A stretch of DNA of 64,000 nucleotides from Mesocentrotus franciscanus (Eukaryota > Echinodermata > Echinoidea > Camarodonta > Strongylocentrotidae): the NCBI GenBank assembly GCA_037976565.1, contig CP137675.1:19122446-19186445 (forward strand), written 5' to 3'. Numbering within the stretch: the stretch's first letter is position 1; every line of letters begins with the position of its first letter. Below the pieces are notes generated by a model, which did no database searches, was not told where the DNA came from, and saw only the letters and a list, made by a program, of their open reading frames with translations. Below are positions 11,450-21,580 of this stretch, piece after piece. A program made the translations under genes and the position numbers.

Positions 11450-11513
11450 TCATTCTTCTAATTCATCGATGTCCTCATCTTTTCTTTCTTTTTTAAGGGG
11501 CGCAGCTACCGAG
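11450..11513 (-). CDS. candidate terminal coding exon on the minus strand, unrecognised
   Basis: The minus strand has a strong polypyrimidine tract and acceptor (CCTTTTTCTTTTTTTCAAG, ending at 11514). One base completes a split codon, followed by SVAAPLKKER and then KDEDIDELEE and TGA at 11452-11450. Of the pair at this locus, this copy has the better acceptor. The 20-residue tail is rich in Lys/Arg then Asp/Glu and has no known domain. Its partner at 11195-11249 runs on the opposite strand toward it, so if both are real the genes are arranged tail to tail with about 200 bases between stops. Upstream exons should lie to the right on the minus strand; I could not identify them. Confidence 0.5.
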
Positions 11514-12846
11514 CTTGAAAAAAAGAAAAAGGGATAGTTTGGCTGATTGTACAGCATATAAATGGCTATGATGTTCGAAATGCCGTTGTCATTAACTGTA
11601 TTTGGGCACTGATAATTCCTGAACCGAGAAACTGTTAACGGCAACTTGCATTCACCGTATTTATTTAAAATTTAGAAGGTTCTATTCTTATGTGGATATC
11701 AAAGGCCGTTTACAACCGTTGTGATTTTAGGTTTAAGAGTAATATAAAGTAAACCAATGACCAATAAAGAGTTAAAAATCTCAGAGCTACTACGTATCTT
11801 AATACGCCAGGCAGGTCCAAGTAACAGCATTTCTGTTTTAAGTATTCAGCCAATAAATGACTTCATAGCCGAGATAATTCGATGTAATTTCTTCCTTCTA
11901 CGTCCAATGATGCCCTACATTTCACTCTTAAGTGTCTATTTGAGCCGGCTTAATGGATTTTTAAATGACTGCTTCTGCGATTATCACGAGCGTGCAGAAG
12001 TACCACCGTCATGATTGTCTACAAAGTTATATGTGTGTATTTAAAACAAGATTTTAATGGAAAGCAAGTTCGGAAAAAGTTAATCCACTGGGGAGGCGGG
12101 CTCAAAGATGTTTTTTCTTAAATTCTTCTTCAGAGCGATAAGCGGCACCATTAGAATAGTTAATCTGTTCTTTACTAAAGAGAAAAGACGAGCACATAGA
12201 TGGATTTGGTTAATGATGTCAGAGAATGGGGTCATGGCAGACGTTATGGAGGCAAGTATTCATCAACCCATACATTTATTTTAGTTTTAGGGCGTTGATA
12301 ATTTAGTGTATCCCCAAGCCGATAAGCGTCGATGATGAAATCATTTGGTGACAGAATCAAATTCAAATGCGGAGGAATAGGACAATCTGTTATAAGAGGG
12401 AAAATACACAAAGAAGTTCATATCAATCTGAAATAAACAGTTATCCAATTTATTTCCCCTTCAGAACAATAACCTAAGATTTATAAATGGAAATTTTAAC
12501 TAAGGTGTTCATTTTTGTTGTTGAAACGGTTGGAAGGAAGAAGAAATAGATAAATCCTTTTACATTTATATTTTCAGCTTTTATAGACTCCGATCCAAAC
12601 ACTGCAGTCATAGTAAGGTTCCAGAAACAATTCAATATTCGGTTTTTATGCGACCGAAATATTCAAGATTTGTATTGTGATCCCCATAAGTTCCAGCTTT
12701 TATTATTTGAAATGCCAATGTATGCGAACGACTCTTTTACCTACATTTTGTAACTGACATGTTATAAGTCGAGACATTTAATAAAGACGAATGTTGTGAA
12801 TATTGGACGCATTGATTTCCGTCAGAGTTATATATCACGGGTAATT
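11514..12846. other. AT-rich stretch, nothing recognised
   Basis: The 85-codon frame at 11757-12014 (+) has no motif and no support. Confidence 0.4.
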
Positions 12847-13051
12847 TCCAGTCTTAGACAGGATTATATCCTACAATTGCTCCATAACATTCTTACAAAT
12901 ATCACATTTTCATGATTTTCTCATCTAAGGTCTTTTTCTATGATGTGAATGCTAACTCCAGTCTGAGACGGGATTATGGCCGTATATTGCTTTATGCATT
13001 TCTTCCAGATCTTACATTTTCTTGATTTTCTTGTCCAAAGTCTTTTTCTAT
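12847..13051 (+). repeat. two diverged tandem copies of a ~110-base unit
   Basis: Both units begin TCCAGTCT(T/G)AGAC and end TCTAAGGTCTTTTTCTAT or TCCAAAGTCTTTTTCTAT. Starts are 12847 and 12957. An old duplication of unknown function. Confidence 0.8.
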
Positions 13052-13819
13052 TAAACAAATGCAACCAAATCCACCATCTCCTATGTTAAATCTTAATTTT
13101 CGGCGCCCTAAAAAACAAACGCCTTGTTCATATTTCCCGAGAAAGCGTTTTGATGTGGGAAAAAGGTTAGTTATACTAAAGAGAGTAAGAGACAACATGC
13201 TTTTCAGAAATGACTGTTATAGAAAACATCCCTGTTGGAAGAAGATGCTGTGATTGTATTGTATAGACGTAAAAATATACATTCATAATGAAATATTGGT
13301 AACTTCAGAACAAAATGTAGATACATGACCAGTTGCTATTAATGAATGATGATCGATGAATCAAGTAGAGAAATAATTTATTCAGTGATAAAGTATATAC
13401 AATTGTGTAATAATTCTCAACCAACACCCCACCCCCTTTGAAGAAAAGCGATTGACTTCAAAACTAACTTATTTATAAATGCAATTAATATTGCATCATC
13501 AGCCAGGTTACACTAATTGATTATGTTAATCAGTTTTTCAAAACTATTTATTTGCACAATAGCCCCCCTTCTCTATATAGACTAATGAGTATCTACATCA
13601 CTTATGTTTTATTTTGATGCAAAAGTTGTGGGTTTAATCTTATTGATGGAAAACATTTGACTTAAATCTTGCTACGGCACTGAAACTGCCCCATGATTTT
13701 ACAATAAAAACCTTGCCCCGTAAAGGTCGTGGAGAATTATCATTGCATGTCAAGTCAACCTTACTCATAGAGAGTAATACACTGCAAATAGGTTATGACG
13801 GTTCGAGTCTTTCGGTGCT
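13052..13819. other. stretch with no supported gene
   Basis: A frame at 13059-13253 (+) includes a donor-like AAAAAG-GTTAGT near 13164, but no matching acceptor was found. Left unannotated. Confidence 0.3.
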
Positions 13820-13860
13820 TTTCTATACCAGGCACCCGTTTACATCATCTGGGTCGAGGG
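13820..13860 (-). mobile_element. SINE core relic (family 1)
   Basis: Read on the minus strand: CCCAGATGATGTAAACGGGT, then GCCTGGTATAG. It matches the family 1 core CCCAGGTGAGGTAAATGGGT followed by ACCTGGTAGGAT. The head and tail could not be delimited. Confidence 0.5.
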
Positions 13861-14114
13861 AAACAATTATCGATCAGAAAAAAAGATAAACAGGCGTGAA
13901 CAAGACTTTACAAGTTAATTTTTATTCTCAGTATTTAACAAACTATAAGAAATGGATCCTTTTGGTGCATGAGAGTAAGGAAGAAATGAAAACAGAGTAC
14001 GGAAAACAGGAGAAAAACACAAAGAGAGTAGTAAAAAGAGGGTAAGAGAGATTGGAAATGGAGGGAAAAGATAATAGATATAGAGAGAGCGAGGGGATGA
14101 AAGGGGTGGGGAGG

Positions 14115-14180
14115 AAGTGAGAGACAGAGAGAGAGAGAGAGAGAGGGGAGGGGGAGGAGAGAGAGAGAGAGAGAGAGAAT
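14115..14180 (+). repeat. (GA)n-rich tract
   Basis: Long purine run on the + strand. The minus-strand frame at 13943-14212 is its low-complexity Ser/Leu-rich shadow. Confidence 0.95.
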
Positions 14181-14417
14181 AGTAGATTGTGTTGTTTGAT
14201 GGTTATTGACATCCCTTAACCCTCCGTCGAGTAACCCAGGGTTCTTAAGTATGTTACGTCTCTCATTTCTTCCTTATTCCTTCAGTCGTCTGCGAGAAGC
14301 CAGAATAATAGCACTTTGCATAAACGCCTTTCTGGCTCTCAACAGGCTTTCCCTTCTGTCATTTGTGTCCCCTTCTTTTCTCTTTGATTTTGCAGGTCTA
14401 GAATATATAATAGGCCT

Positions 14418-14443
14418 ATGTATATATATATATATATATATAT
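14418..14443. repeat. (TA)n microsatellite
   Basis: Alternating TA run. Confidence 0.95.
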
Positions 14444-14639
14444 GTGCGAGAATTCTCAACTCTGACATGACAACGGATGTTCCAGAATATATAGGCGTGA
14501 AGATGATGCTTGACTATATGATTGATTGATATTGAGTTTTTATGCCATGTATATCTGTTCATACAATGTATTTGTTTCTGTATGTGTACAAAACGACATG
14601 TACGGGAAAAAATGCAGCTTTATGAAATGTTAGTGTATA

Positions 14640-15073
14640 AAGAACTTGACAAAAATTCTCTATAGGGTGGGGTGGGTAATGTACCTTGGCAGCCCGGCGT
14701 ACTGCACACCCATTGGAAGTCGTATTGATTACTTTTTTCTGGGCTATCAAACGGGATGGGGGGTGACGTCGCCTTTAAACCTATCCTGGAAACGCCACTG
14801 CATAAAATGTTCTTTGATGTTCTTTGATGTAACCCGTCGAAGACGCGGAGGCACGACCACAAGAGACCTGAATGCACAACTGAAATCGACCGAGAGGGCG
14901 AATCTAAAGATGATGTAGAAGCAGTCCTTGGCCTGCCCCTGATGTTCCGCAGGGTAACCCGTTATCCCGCGGGTCAACAAATAAAATCCGCAGGGTGATA
15001 AGAGAACGATCGAAATAAGAGAGACACGAAATAAAGGACGCAATGCCCAGTAAGCCAAGCTGACATATTCCAT
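14640..15073 (-). other. GC-richer segment with an open frame of unclear origin
   Basis: On the minus strand a 108-codon frame (15073-14747) contains PCGFYLLTRGITGYPAEHQG. It ends within a CAGTGGCGTTTCCAGGATAG-type sequence reminiscent of the ends of hAT-like elements. It has no domain I can name. It could be repeat-derived; I would not call it a gene. Confidence 0.2.
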
Positions 15074-15128
15074 GAAATCGTGTTATTATTTTTTTAAGTT
15101 GATGGAGATGGACCCTGGTAAAGCGATG

Positions 15129-15356
15129 TCAACATGAGATGGTCGGTTTAGCTGGGGATAAAACACAAGGACCGTGTTTTATTTGATAATATTTGTCTTT
15201 GGCTAGCGTCCGCTTTCCTCTTCTTGCTTTCATGTCCGAATTGCTATTAGACAGCACGGCCAAACGCTGGATTCTACCCCAGGCCATATGATACAGGGAT
15301 TGTACCTCGTCAACAGCTTCGGGGCATGTTCTCATGGCATCTAATTTAATGAGCAT
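15129..15356 (-). other. 75-codon open frame, uncertain
   Basis: The minus-strand frame begins at an ATG at 15356 and reads MLIKLDAMRTCPEAVDEVQS and on, with fairly balanced codon use for the region. There is no known motif, no clear acceptor upstream and no homologue I recognise. Kept only as a candidate. Confidence 0.15.
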
Positions 15357-15902
15357 TGTCTAGCATCACTTACACAATCTGTTTATTTCGCCGAAAAGTA
15401 TAAGATGTATTTTGACGGAAAATGTACAATGACATTAAAAGCATCAATAATGATTAGTAGTTGGCTCGAGGCTCTATCTTCTTGCCTCTGAGACAAAGCA
15501 TAAAACAAGATTTGTTATAATCAGCGAATATAATGCTTTCCAAGATCAGGTTTAGAAAATGAGTGATTAATAACTCACAACCAATTCTCATTGCTATTCA
15601 ATGGATATATCCTAGAGCATAGTTTGGCATTACACAAAACTGGATTTGACGAAGAAAAGTTTTCCTTTGGTAAACCTCATCAAGGACAAAGGGGAAAATA
15701 GACAATGATCATCGATGTCAAGAGCTCAAGGCGCTTTCAATTCACCTGTTTAAATGAATTAGCAGTGTCTAGCTTTACTCATAGCCATAGTTTTTGACAA
15801 CAATTTTAATATAATTTTAATACGATTTCAGAGATAATTAGCATGGCATTAAGGCAGAAATATGGATACTGATTCAAAAGCTCCTGGTCAGCCAGTTCTT
15901 AA

Positions 15903-16337
15903 AGGGAAGTTCAACCCAAATAGACAACTACTCTAAAAGAAAGCAGAAAAATCAGAGAAGCAAACTGATGAAAGTTTCAATTAAATCTGACTAAATATGT
16001 TGTAATCACTATACGTATGGGCACTTAAAATTGGCTGAAGCAGTAATGTCAATGTGATGTAGTGCCGGACTACTTTCCCATCTGTTCCACCATATAAAAT
16101 GAATAAATTTAAATTTTTCAAAAAAATCATGGCTCAGGACGGTCTATTCTTTTTAGAGGACCTATAATAATATGCTATCTATAATATATTTTGAGTAATA
16201 TTATGCCCCAAGGGAGAAGGAACTTACGAGAAAAACAGAAATTAGTGATATTTTGGTACACGGCACTTGGGAGAGTTATCCACGTCCTACGTCACAATTC
16301 ACTGACCAAACTACCAATTTGAGATTCGCATAGACTT
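15903..16337 (+). mobile_element. TTAA-type MITE, copy 1 (interrupted)
   Basis: Starts TTAA-AGGGAAGTTCAACCC (TTAA at 15899-15902). It matches, in reverse complement, the element ending at 57685 along its length: for example AGTTTCAATTAAATCTGACT, GTAGTGCCGGACTACTTTCC and ACCAATTTGAGATTC. The match is cut at 16338 by a TA-flanked insertion and resumes briefly after 17118 (ATCTCATATTTCAA). TTAA flanks are typical of piggyBac-type elements. No transposase is present. Confidence 0.8.
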
Positions 16338-16339
16338 TA

Positions 16340-17116
16340 CCCCTTTCATAGTGCTTCTATCGGAGTCACACCGATGAAAATACCGATAGAATTTTCCTTA
16401 TGTAAACAAAGGTGAAACCGCCGCTTTCCCTGCTGTCCCTTCCATACTGCCGGTGAAATTCACTCGCTCTTCAAGGCGAGCCCTGGCCGGAAGTAAAGAA
16501 TTATTGCGCGGAATACGCGTGGTAAATCAAACGAACGAACAGTAGCGAAAGTTTACATGAAAGTTTACAAGAAAACGAAACAACGTCTGCAATAAACAAA
16601 AATCCATTGTACTTTCATTACATTTGTTAGTAATCAGTTTTAAATATTGTTTTGTTCACCATTTGGTCTAATAAATATATAATTTTCAATAAATATATTA
16701 TCATATCGATATATATCAATTTGGATTTTTTACAAAGCTTATCTCTATTGTAAAATACAAATAAAACAAGTCAAATTAAGCCGGCGCCCCATCTAGCTAG
16801 CATGCAGCATGTTCAACAAAATGTCAACAAACACAGCTGGTTCCGAAAAAGCACGCGTACACTGCGACCTTTGACCATTTTCATCGGTGTTTTAATCGAT
16901 GTTTTCTCCCGAACCCATTCACAGTGGCCGTTTCATCGGAGTCACACCGATAGAAAGAGAATTTCTCCTGCTCTTGAGCAGGAGAATTTAATCGCCTATT
17001 TCTCTTCTTTTCCTCGGCTATTCTATCGGCTTTTTTTCATCTGTACCATTCATAGTGGCCGTTTCATCGGATGCGTCGGGATGCATCCGATGAAAATCAG
17101 GCCAGTTTGAAAGGGG
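16340..17116. mobile_element. 777-bp TA-flanked non-autonomous DNA transposon inserted in a MITE
   Basis: Ends CCCCTTTC...GAAAGGGG, flanked by TA at 16338-16339 and 17117-17118. The sequence either side rejoins the homologous, uninterrupted MITE at 57087-57685. An identical 17-base segment ATCGGAGTCACACCGAT occurs at 16359 and 16935. Near the right end CATCGGATGC and GCATCCGATG form a 10-bp stem (17065-17092). There is no transposase; the open frame at 16802-17110 only reads across the right-hand part. Confidence 0.75.
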
Positions 17117-17164
17117 TAATCTCATATTTCAAGGGTTGTTACTGATGAGTCTTATCATTGTCTC

Positions 17165-17729
17165 TTATACAAATGATGCATGCGCATGAGTTCATTATAC
17201 GATCTATCCGCACTCGAGTTGAGGCTGTGCGTGTCTATTGCACGAAGCCGTTAGGCTGAGTGCGATAGATACACACAGCCTCAACGAGGGTGGATAGATC
17301 GTATAATGAACGAATGAAAACATGCATCATTTGTTTTATACAACGAAACTCCTAGATCCTTGTTATTTGATGTAAAAGGAATTAAATCAAGATTGTTTCG
17401 TGACAGTATGGCTGACAAATAAATCTCAAGTTTAATAAGGCTTAATTTAGTGCGCACACATAGCTATATATTAAGCGCACTTACCTCTATACCCAATTAC
17501 GCATAGTGCTGCGCAAGCATAGGCCTATATGCACACACAGTATTAAGCGTTCTCACCTCTACGCGCACTACTGCGTGTACATGTACATGCATTTAAAAAA
17601 AACGTTGGATAGCACTGGAAAATATTGCGCGCTTTTTCATGAAAAAGCGTGCAATAGGCTCAGTAAATGAATCACACGTGACCGCGCATGACCAATCATT
17701 TGATTAGGATCTAGGAGTGAGTTGTATAA
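17165..17729. mobile_element. hairpin-headed repeat family A, copy 1
   Basis: The first ~180 bases fold into one long hairpin (arms from TTATACAAATGATGCATG to CATGCATCATTTGTTTTATA). The tip is GCACGAAGCCGTTAGGCTGA followed by GTGC. The remaining ~390 bases are bounded by TATACAACGAAACTCCTAGA (near 17339) and its near reverse complement TCTAGGAGTGAGTTGTATA, ending 17729. The whole unit is repeated at 23676-24933, and a diverged relative is at 46783. No coding capacity. The superfamily is unknown to me. Confidence 0.85.
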
Positions 17730-17912
17730 TAACGGTTGTTATTTGTGTTGCAGTTGTTGCTCTTGTAGTTTTTGTTCTTGTTTTTTCTTCTTCGACATAA
17801 CATGTAATAGTGCTCTTGTTAACTGTCCGAACATCAAATCTATTTCAATTATGAAAATTTTATGAATAGCAGAGTCAGTAATATTACTGTTTGAGATAGA
17901 CCAACTGATTTA

Positions 17913-18588
17913 TGCCTAGGTCACATTTGCTCTACGGCTAGGATACGGCGGTCGTACGCCCCCGAAATCGAGAGATACTTGCGGCGGCCGCAGATAATCT
18001 ACGGTGGCCTCAGGGTCACCCTGGGGTGTATCCCTATCTTTACAGGCCGTACGGGTCGCCGTGGGATTATAATACGGAGTTAAACTGTTTTCATTTCTAA
18101 GTTCGCCGTAGCGGTTAGACACGCCGTAGCCATGCCGTAGAGCGGTTCCACGGCGACCATACGTCGGGCGTACGGTGGCCTTGTGTCTGCCGTGCGGCTT
18201 CTCTAGGGTGTTATGAATTATAATTGACTTTTGCGGACCCCAAACAAATCGCTGTGGCCGCAGGAAATCCACGGCCGTCCTAGGTCAGCCTTAAGGCGGC
18301 CCTACGGCGCCCGTATACGGTGGCCTTGCGGGCGCTTTGGTATTTGTCAAAACCCTATGGCCGCCGCAGGGACGACCTAGCTAGGGTGGCCGTGCGTCAT
18401 CACTTGAAGGCCGTACGGCAGCCGCAGGTTTTCTCTCTCCACAAATTCAAAAAACGCCGTGCTGCTACCCTATCATAATGTGACCGCTACCGTATGTGAC
18501 CGTGGGAATGCTGCGGCGGCCTTATAAATTGCTATTGGCCGTAGATATTTTAGACCGTACGGCCGCCGCGGCAAATGTGACCTAGGCA
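17913..18588. mobile_element. GC-rich 676-bp TIR element with TTA target duplication
   Basis: Ends are TGCCTAGGTCACATTTGC and GCAAATGTGACCTAGGCA, a perfect inverted repeat, with TTA at 17910-17912 and 18589-18591. The interior is GC-rich and built of degenerate motifs of the type TACGGCGGCCGTACGG, in both orientations. An open frame on the minus strand (17916-18272) is a by-product of this composition. Confidence 0.85.
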
Positions 18589-18699
18589 TTAGCCACTAAC
18601 ACAATGCAATCTATACTGTACTAGGAGGGGTAATTTGGTCAGCAATTCATAAATGGAGATACAGCACACGCAGGAGGACTAAGTTTTCTCCTTCGATAG

Positions 18700-18957
18700 C
18701 ATTTAGGTCAGATTACTACTAAGAAAGTTAGAACGAAACAAAAGTAGATAGAGAGATAGAGAAATTAAGATAAAGTGAGAAGGAATTGGTGGGAGAGAGG
18801 GGACAAGGGGACAAGGGCATATAAAGGGCCTATCCAAATAAAGAAACACCGAGAGTGAGAAGGAATGGGTGGGAGAGAGGGGACAAGGGGATATAAATAA
18901 AGGAAAACGAGATAGGGGACAAGGGGAAATAGAGAGCGAGGGAAAGAGAGAAGCGAA

Positions 18958-18988
<31 letters not shown>

Positions 18989-18990
18989 TG
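18700..18990 (+). repeat. purine-rich segment with imperfect duplication and (GA)n
   Basis: The block GAGTGAGAAGGAAT-GGTGGGAGAGAGGGGACA recurs at about 18775 and 18853. A (GA)n run follows at 18955-18988. Confidence 0.8.
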
Positions 18991-19009
18991 GAGGTACAGT
19001 GATAGTTAA

Positions 19010-19576
19010 AGCCCAAGTCCACTCCGATTTTCAAAAATTATAACATGTTGTAAATAAATCAAAGGTTAAAACTGCCAAATATCACGGGCGTACTTCAATC
19101 AGGTGATTTTTAAGAGCGATTTTTGTTTCGGGTATTTCGAGCAAAACATTTATATTGCTGTACGGATGTGACGTATGCTCCTCACAACGAAAGTGCCAGC
19201 GGTATACATTCTGACCATAGGCTATTTTCGTAATGTAACCAAATTTAATGCATATGTCTTTGTGAAGTGCCTCTATACAAACTATTTCATTCACCTGATA
19301 AGAATAATAGTGTTTCATTATTCTTATCAGGTGAATGAAATAGTTTGTATCGAGGCACTTCACAAAGACGTATGCATTAAATTTGGTTACATTACGAATC
19401 TGTGTTGTGAGGACCCTACGTGACAACCGACTCGCTTATTAACTTGTTTTTTGCTCATTAAAAAAAATTATTAAAAATAAATCTGAGCACCCTTTTCCAA
19501 AACCAAGTTATATTTGGGCTTTTTAGATTTTTGTCTATCTCATCAGCTCAACTTTTCAGTGGAGTGGACTTGTACT
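19010..19576. mobile_element. 567-bp TTAA-type MITE with an inner hairpin
   Basis: Flanked by TTAA (19006-19009 and 19577-19580). Terminal inverted repeats are AGCCCAAGTCCACTCC and GGAGTGGACTTGTACT. Inside, 19229-19308 and 19317-19396 are 80-base inverted arms with two mismatches, separated by eight bases. Open frames on both strands here (82 and 114 codons) come from the arms and are not genes. Confidence 0.9.
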
Positions 19577-19580
19577 TTAA

Positions 19581-20660
19581 GAGCGTGGGAGGAACACTTT
19601 ACAGTTCACATTGTCATTTATATAAATGAGCTTTTTCATAATTGAAGAAAAAGTGCCAGTAAAATGATCATATCGTGTATATATTCAGCAGAATGTATTT
19701 GGGTGTAATTATGGATTTCCAGCAAAAAATAGGAATAGTAGCCTCAGAAACTGCGTATTTTACGTTGTCGTAATTCTTGGAAACTTTTCACATCATGTAC
19801 TATTTCTAGTTTATGAGTTCAGGTTGCAGCATACTTACGAATTTAAGTACCGATGAAGGGATGCTTAAGTACGCAGATCATGAATGATGTAGATCAAAAA
19901 CTGCTTATCCCCTTCTTGACAAATTTAATCAACGACCTATCTTTGTGAACAAAACTAATATTTCTGGTAACTACTTTATGCTTCCATTGCCAATGTAGGT
20001 CAAAAGACGATCTAATAACCACCCTTATTGAGTAAATTGCTCCTGAACGTCATGGAATGTATGTTATTCCTCTCCATTATGTTGCAAGGCAATGTTACTA
20101 ATATTTTAATGTACATGTTTCAAAATTACGTTGGCAGCTACCTTATGTTTCATAATTCTCTGACAAGGAAGACAGTTTGTTATTGTTTATTTTGTTTAGT
20201 TACCTTTAAAAATATTATATTTCTTCTTTCATTTATATTTTTTTATTAATTTTTCATTGGGGGAGGGGGAGGGGGGAAGAAACATTAATAACTCTCATCA
20301 CTACTGCGTATTAAATGGGTTGAACAATTATTGACTGGCGGCATTGTGATCCTCCTGACTCCTATGAATCTGTCACTGAAGGTAATATTCTGGTAAGAAT
20401 GGCCCCCTTCCCCCGAAGCTGCACCTGTACCTCTATCGTGCCTAGGATCCAATAAAAATACTTCAAGCCTTGGGAAATGAGTGATCACCCGATATCATTC
20501 TCAAAGATTAACCACAATACAGGAGTATCCCAAACAGGCGGCAGGTCCTTTACCTACGATATCGATCTTTAAACCGCTGGATAATCCGGAATCGGGGTCC
20601 GTGCTACTGCCTGTTTGCTCGGGGTTGCCCTGCCCGTTAAACTGTTTCAGGGAGGAATAA
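19581..20660. other. AT-rich stretch, nothing recognised
   Basis: Contains a short poly-G/GA segment near 20260-20278 but no exon or element I can support. Confidence 0.4.
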
Positions 20661-20662
20661 CA

Positions 20663-20698
20663 GAAACATGACTGTTATTCGAGGGAATCTTCAGATCA
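20663..20698 (+). repeat. gap-flanking duplicate, left copy
   Basis: GAAACATGACTGTTATTCGA and the following ~14 bases recur at 21199-21232, immediately after the gap, with one fewer G. Probably an assembly overlap and not biology. Confidence 0.8.
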
Positions 20699-21198
20699 NN
20701 NNNNNNNNNNNNNNNNNNNNNNNNNNNNNNNNNNNNNNNNNNNNNNNNNNNNNNNNNNNNNNNNNNNNNNNNNNNNNNNNNNNNNNNNNNNNNNNNNNNN
20801 NNNNNNNNNNNNNNNNNNNNNNNNNNNNNNNNNNNNNNNNNNNNNNNNNNNNNNNNNNNNNNNNNNNNNNNNNNNNNNNNNNNNNNNNNNNNNNNNNNNN
20901 NNNNNNNNNNNNNNNNNNNNNNNNNNNNNNNNNNNNNNNNNNNNNNNNNNNNNNNNNNNNNNNNNNNNNNNNNNNNNNNNNNNNNNNNNNNNNNNNNNNN
21001 NNNNNNNNNNNNNNNNNNNNNNNNNNNNNNNNNNNNNNNNNNNNNNNNNNNNNNNNNNNNNNNNNNNNNNNNNNNNNNNNNNNNNNNNNNNNNNNNNNNN
21101 NNNNNNNNNNNNNNNNNNNNNNNNNNNNNNNNNNNNNNNNNNNNNNNNNNNNNNNNNNNNNNNNNNNNNNNNNNNNNNNNNNNNNNNNNNNNNNNNNN
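20699..21198. other. assembly gap (500 N)
   Basis: A run of exactly 500 undetermined bases, the size of a conventional placeholder. See the duplicated flanks. Confidence 0.99.
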
Positions 21199-21540
21199 GA
21201 AACATGACTGTTATTCGAGGAATCTTCAGATCATAATCTCAAACTAGAACTTCTTCCTTTCCGTACTATTTTCTTGGTTTTCCGTCCACGTCTTTCCATC
21301 TCATTTCATGATACTACCCCCAGGGTCAAAATGTAATCGGTCTAATAAAGGTCAGCGGAAATGAAGAGAAGAACCTAAGAAGGGAAGAACCTAAGAAGGG
21401 AAAGTTAAACAAATGCGTTTCTACAAGACGAAATATATTTTGTCCTTTTCTTAGTCCTCTTTACCAGACTTCAAGCTTGGTTATTCTTTTAATCGGTACG
21501 TCCAATGGCGTTTAAAGAGCGTTCTGACGTACTGAGAAAG

Positions 21541-21542
21541 AA

Positions 21543-21578
<36 letters not shown>

Positions 21579-21580
21579 TA
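21541..21580 (+). repeat. (GA)n / (GACA)n tract
   Basis: Purine run continuing into GACAGA repeats. Confidence 0.9.

Noticed and set aside
13059..13165. Possible + strand exon with a donor at AAAAAG-GTTAGT
   Set aside because: No acceptor in frame, and the left part overlaps the diverged 110-base tandem repeat.
14747..15073. 108-codon minus-strand frame as a membrane-protein exon
   Set aside because: The sequence contains a CAGTGGCGT-type element end and no splice frame. It is listed only as an uncertain segment.
17916..18272. 118-codon Arg/Gly/Pro-rich frame (-)
   Set aside because: Produced by the CpG-rich sub-repeats of the TTA-flanked element; no protein features.
20668..21207. Long open frames spanning the second gap
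   Set aside because: They consist almost entirely of undetermined codons from the N run.
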